A stretch of 42,243 bases of DNA. It comes from Rhodopirellula sp. (lineage in GTDB: Bacteria > Planctomycetota > Planctomycetia > Pirellulales > Pirellulaceae). A program made the translations under genes and the position numbers. The notes under the pieces are model-generated. The model searched no databases and was not told the DNA's origin. It saw only the letters and a list, made by a program, of their open reading frames with translations. Shown piece after piece: positions 41,927 to 42,243 of the stretch. The stretch covers positions 1 to 42,243 of the forward strand of contig NZVD01000060.1 of the NCBI GenBank assembly GCA_002701385.1. Reading direction: 5' to 3'. Within the stretch, counting starts at the first letter, position 1. Every line of letters begins with the position of its first letter.

Positions 41927-42243
41927 ATGACCGATCAAATCAAACCTCCGTATGAACTGGCCGACTTCTCAAAGATTGAAGGGACGCCCTGCCCTTGTGG
42001 GATTGCTCGCCGAGCTTTCACTGAGGTCGAGGATTTTCCAGGGACTGTTCACGTCACCGAAATCTCGGCAGATGCCAAAACTCACTATCACAAAAGGCTC
42101 ACTGAGACTTACTTCTTTTTAGAGTGTGACAGTGATGCCAAAATGCAACTCAATAACGAGATTATTGATGTTCGTCCTGGCATGTCGATTATGATCCGCC
42201 CTGGCACTCGGCATCGAGCGATTGGTAAGATGAAGGTACTGAT
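41927..42243 (+). CDS. Cupin-domain protein, 3' end outside window
   Basis: The ATG at 41927 opens a frame that runs 105 codons to the window edge. The visible part has the cupin motif 1 as THYHKRLTETYFFLE (about residues 54-68, metal-ligand His-x-His then Glu) and the second motif start as VRPGMSIMIRPGTRHRAI (about 86-103, third His). This fits a metal-binding single cupin, similar to mannose-6-phosphate isomerase-type or dioxygenase-like small cupins. The missing end prevents a firmer call. It is divergent from the small exported protein gene. No clear ribosome binding site is seen. Confidence 0.75.
   Translation, partial: MTDQIKPPYELADFSKIEGTPCPCGIARRAFTEVEDFPGTVHVTEISADAKTHYHKRLTETYFFLECDSDAKMQLNNEIIDVRPGMSIMIRPGTRHRAIGKMKVL

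Overview
The window looks like an ordinary chromosomal segment of a Planctomycetota bacterium, probably a Gimesia/Rubinisphaera-like member of the Planctomycetaceae. This is an inference from gene content: PQQ/beta-propeller lipoproteins with Glu-Glu-Pro repeat spacers, lysine-rich histone-H1-like proteins, EF-hand loops in envelope proteins, a ThiD2-like/ThiE fusion, a HemD-HemE fusion, an LpxB/Mla/LptF-type diderm envelope set, and moderate GC. Shine-Dalgarno sequences are patchy and several genes start with GTG or TTG. I see no tRNA, rRNA, CRISPR array, IS element, integrase or phage gene. No anonymous multi-gene cassette stands out as a new defence or biosynthetic system. The interest lies in protein architectures and small regulatory elements.

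Layout. 1-4.9 kb: the edge of a lysine-rich protein gene, a membrane M50 protease with an EF-hand, lpxB, a SAM methyltransferase, then about 1 kb without an intact gene that holds a perfect hairpin and what looks like a decayed gene. 5-9 kb: a BASS-family transporter overlapping an MFS transporter, facing an overlapping thiE-CYTH pair. 9.4-17.9 kb: a TPR-like membrane protein, clpC, an mlaE-mlaF-mlaD lipid-transport operon, a PEGA protein and a PP2C phosphatase. 18.1-22.3 kb: an LptF/LptG-type permease, a sensor histidine kinase and an NtrC-type sigma-54 activator, closely packed.

22.3-29.2 kb (minus strand): lexA with a candidate operator, a secreted aldose 1-epimerase with a clear terminator, a TIM-barrel sugar isomerase-like protein, an ECF sigma/anti-sigma/secreted-protein operon, and a BFD-type ferredoxin next to an M20 peptidase. 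29.3-31.5 kb: a nucleoside deoxyribosyltransferase-like protein, rlmN and a second lysine-rich protein, ended by a strong bidirectional terminator. 31.5-36.1 kb: two paralogous PQQ-repeat lipoproteins with 12-nt repeat arrays. 36.5-42.2 kb: an unrecognised helical protein, a LOG-family protein, an 81-residue protein with a terminator, the hemDE fusion, a small secreted protein, and a cupin cut by the window edge.

How the genes fit together. Many products serve the envelope: LpxB (lipid A), MlaEFD (phospholipid traffic), an LptF/G-like permease (LPS export), M50 protease, PEGA protein, PQQ lipoproteins and an ECF/anti-sigma pair. The rest is core housekeeping: ClpC proteolysis, LexA, thiamine and heme synthesis, and rRNA methylation.
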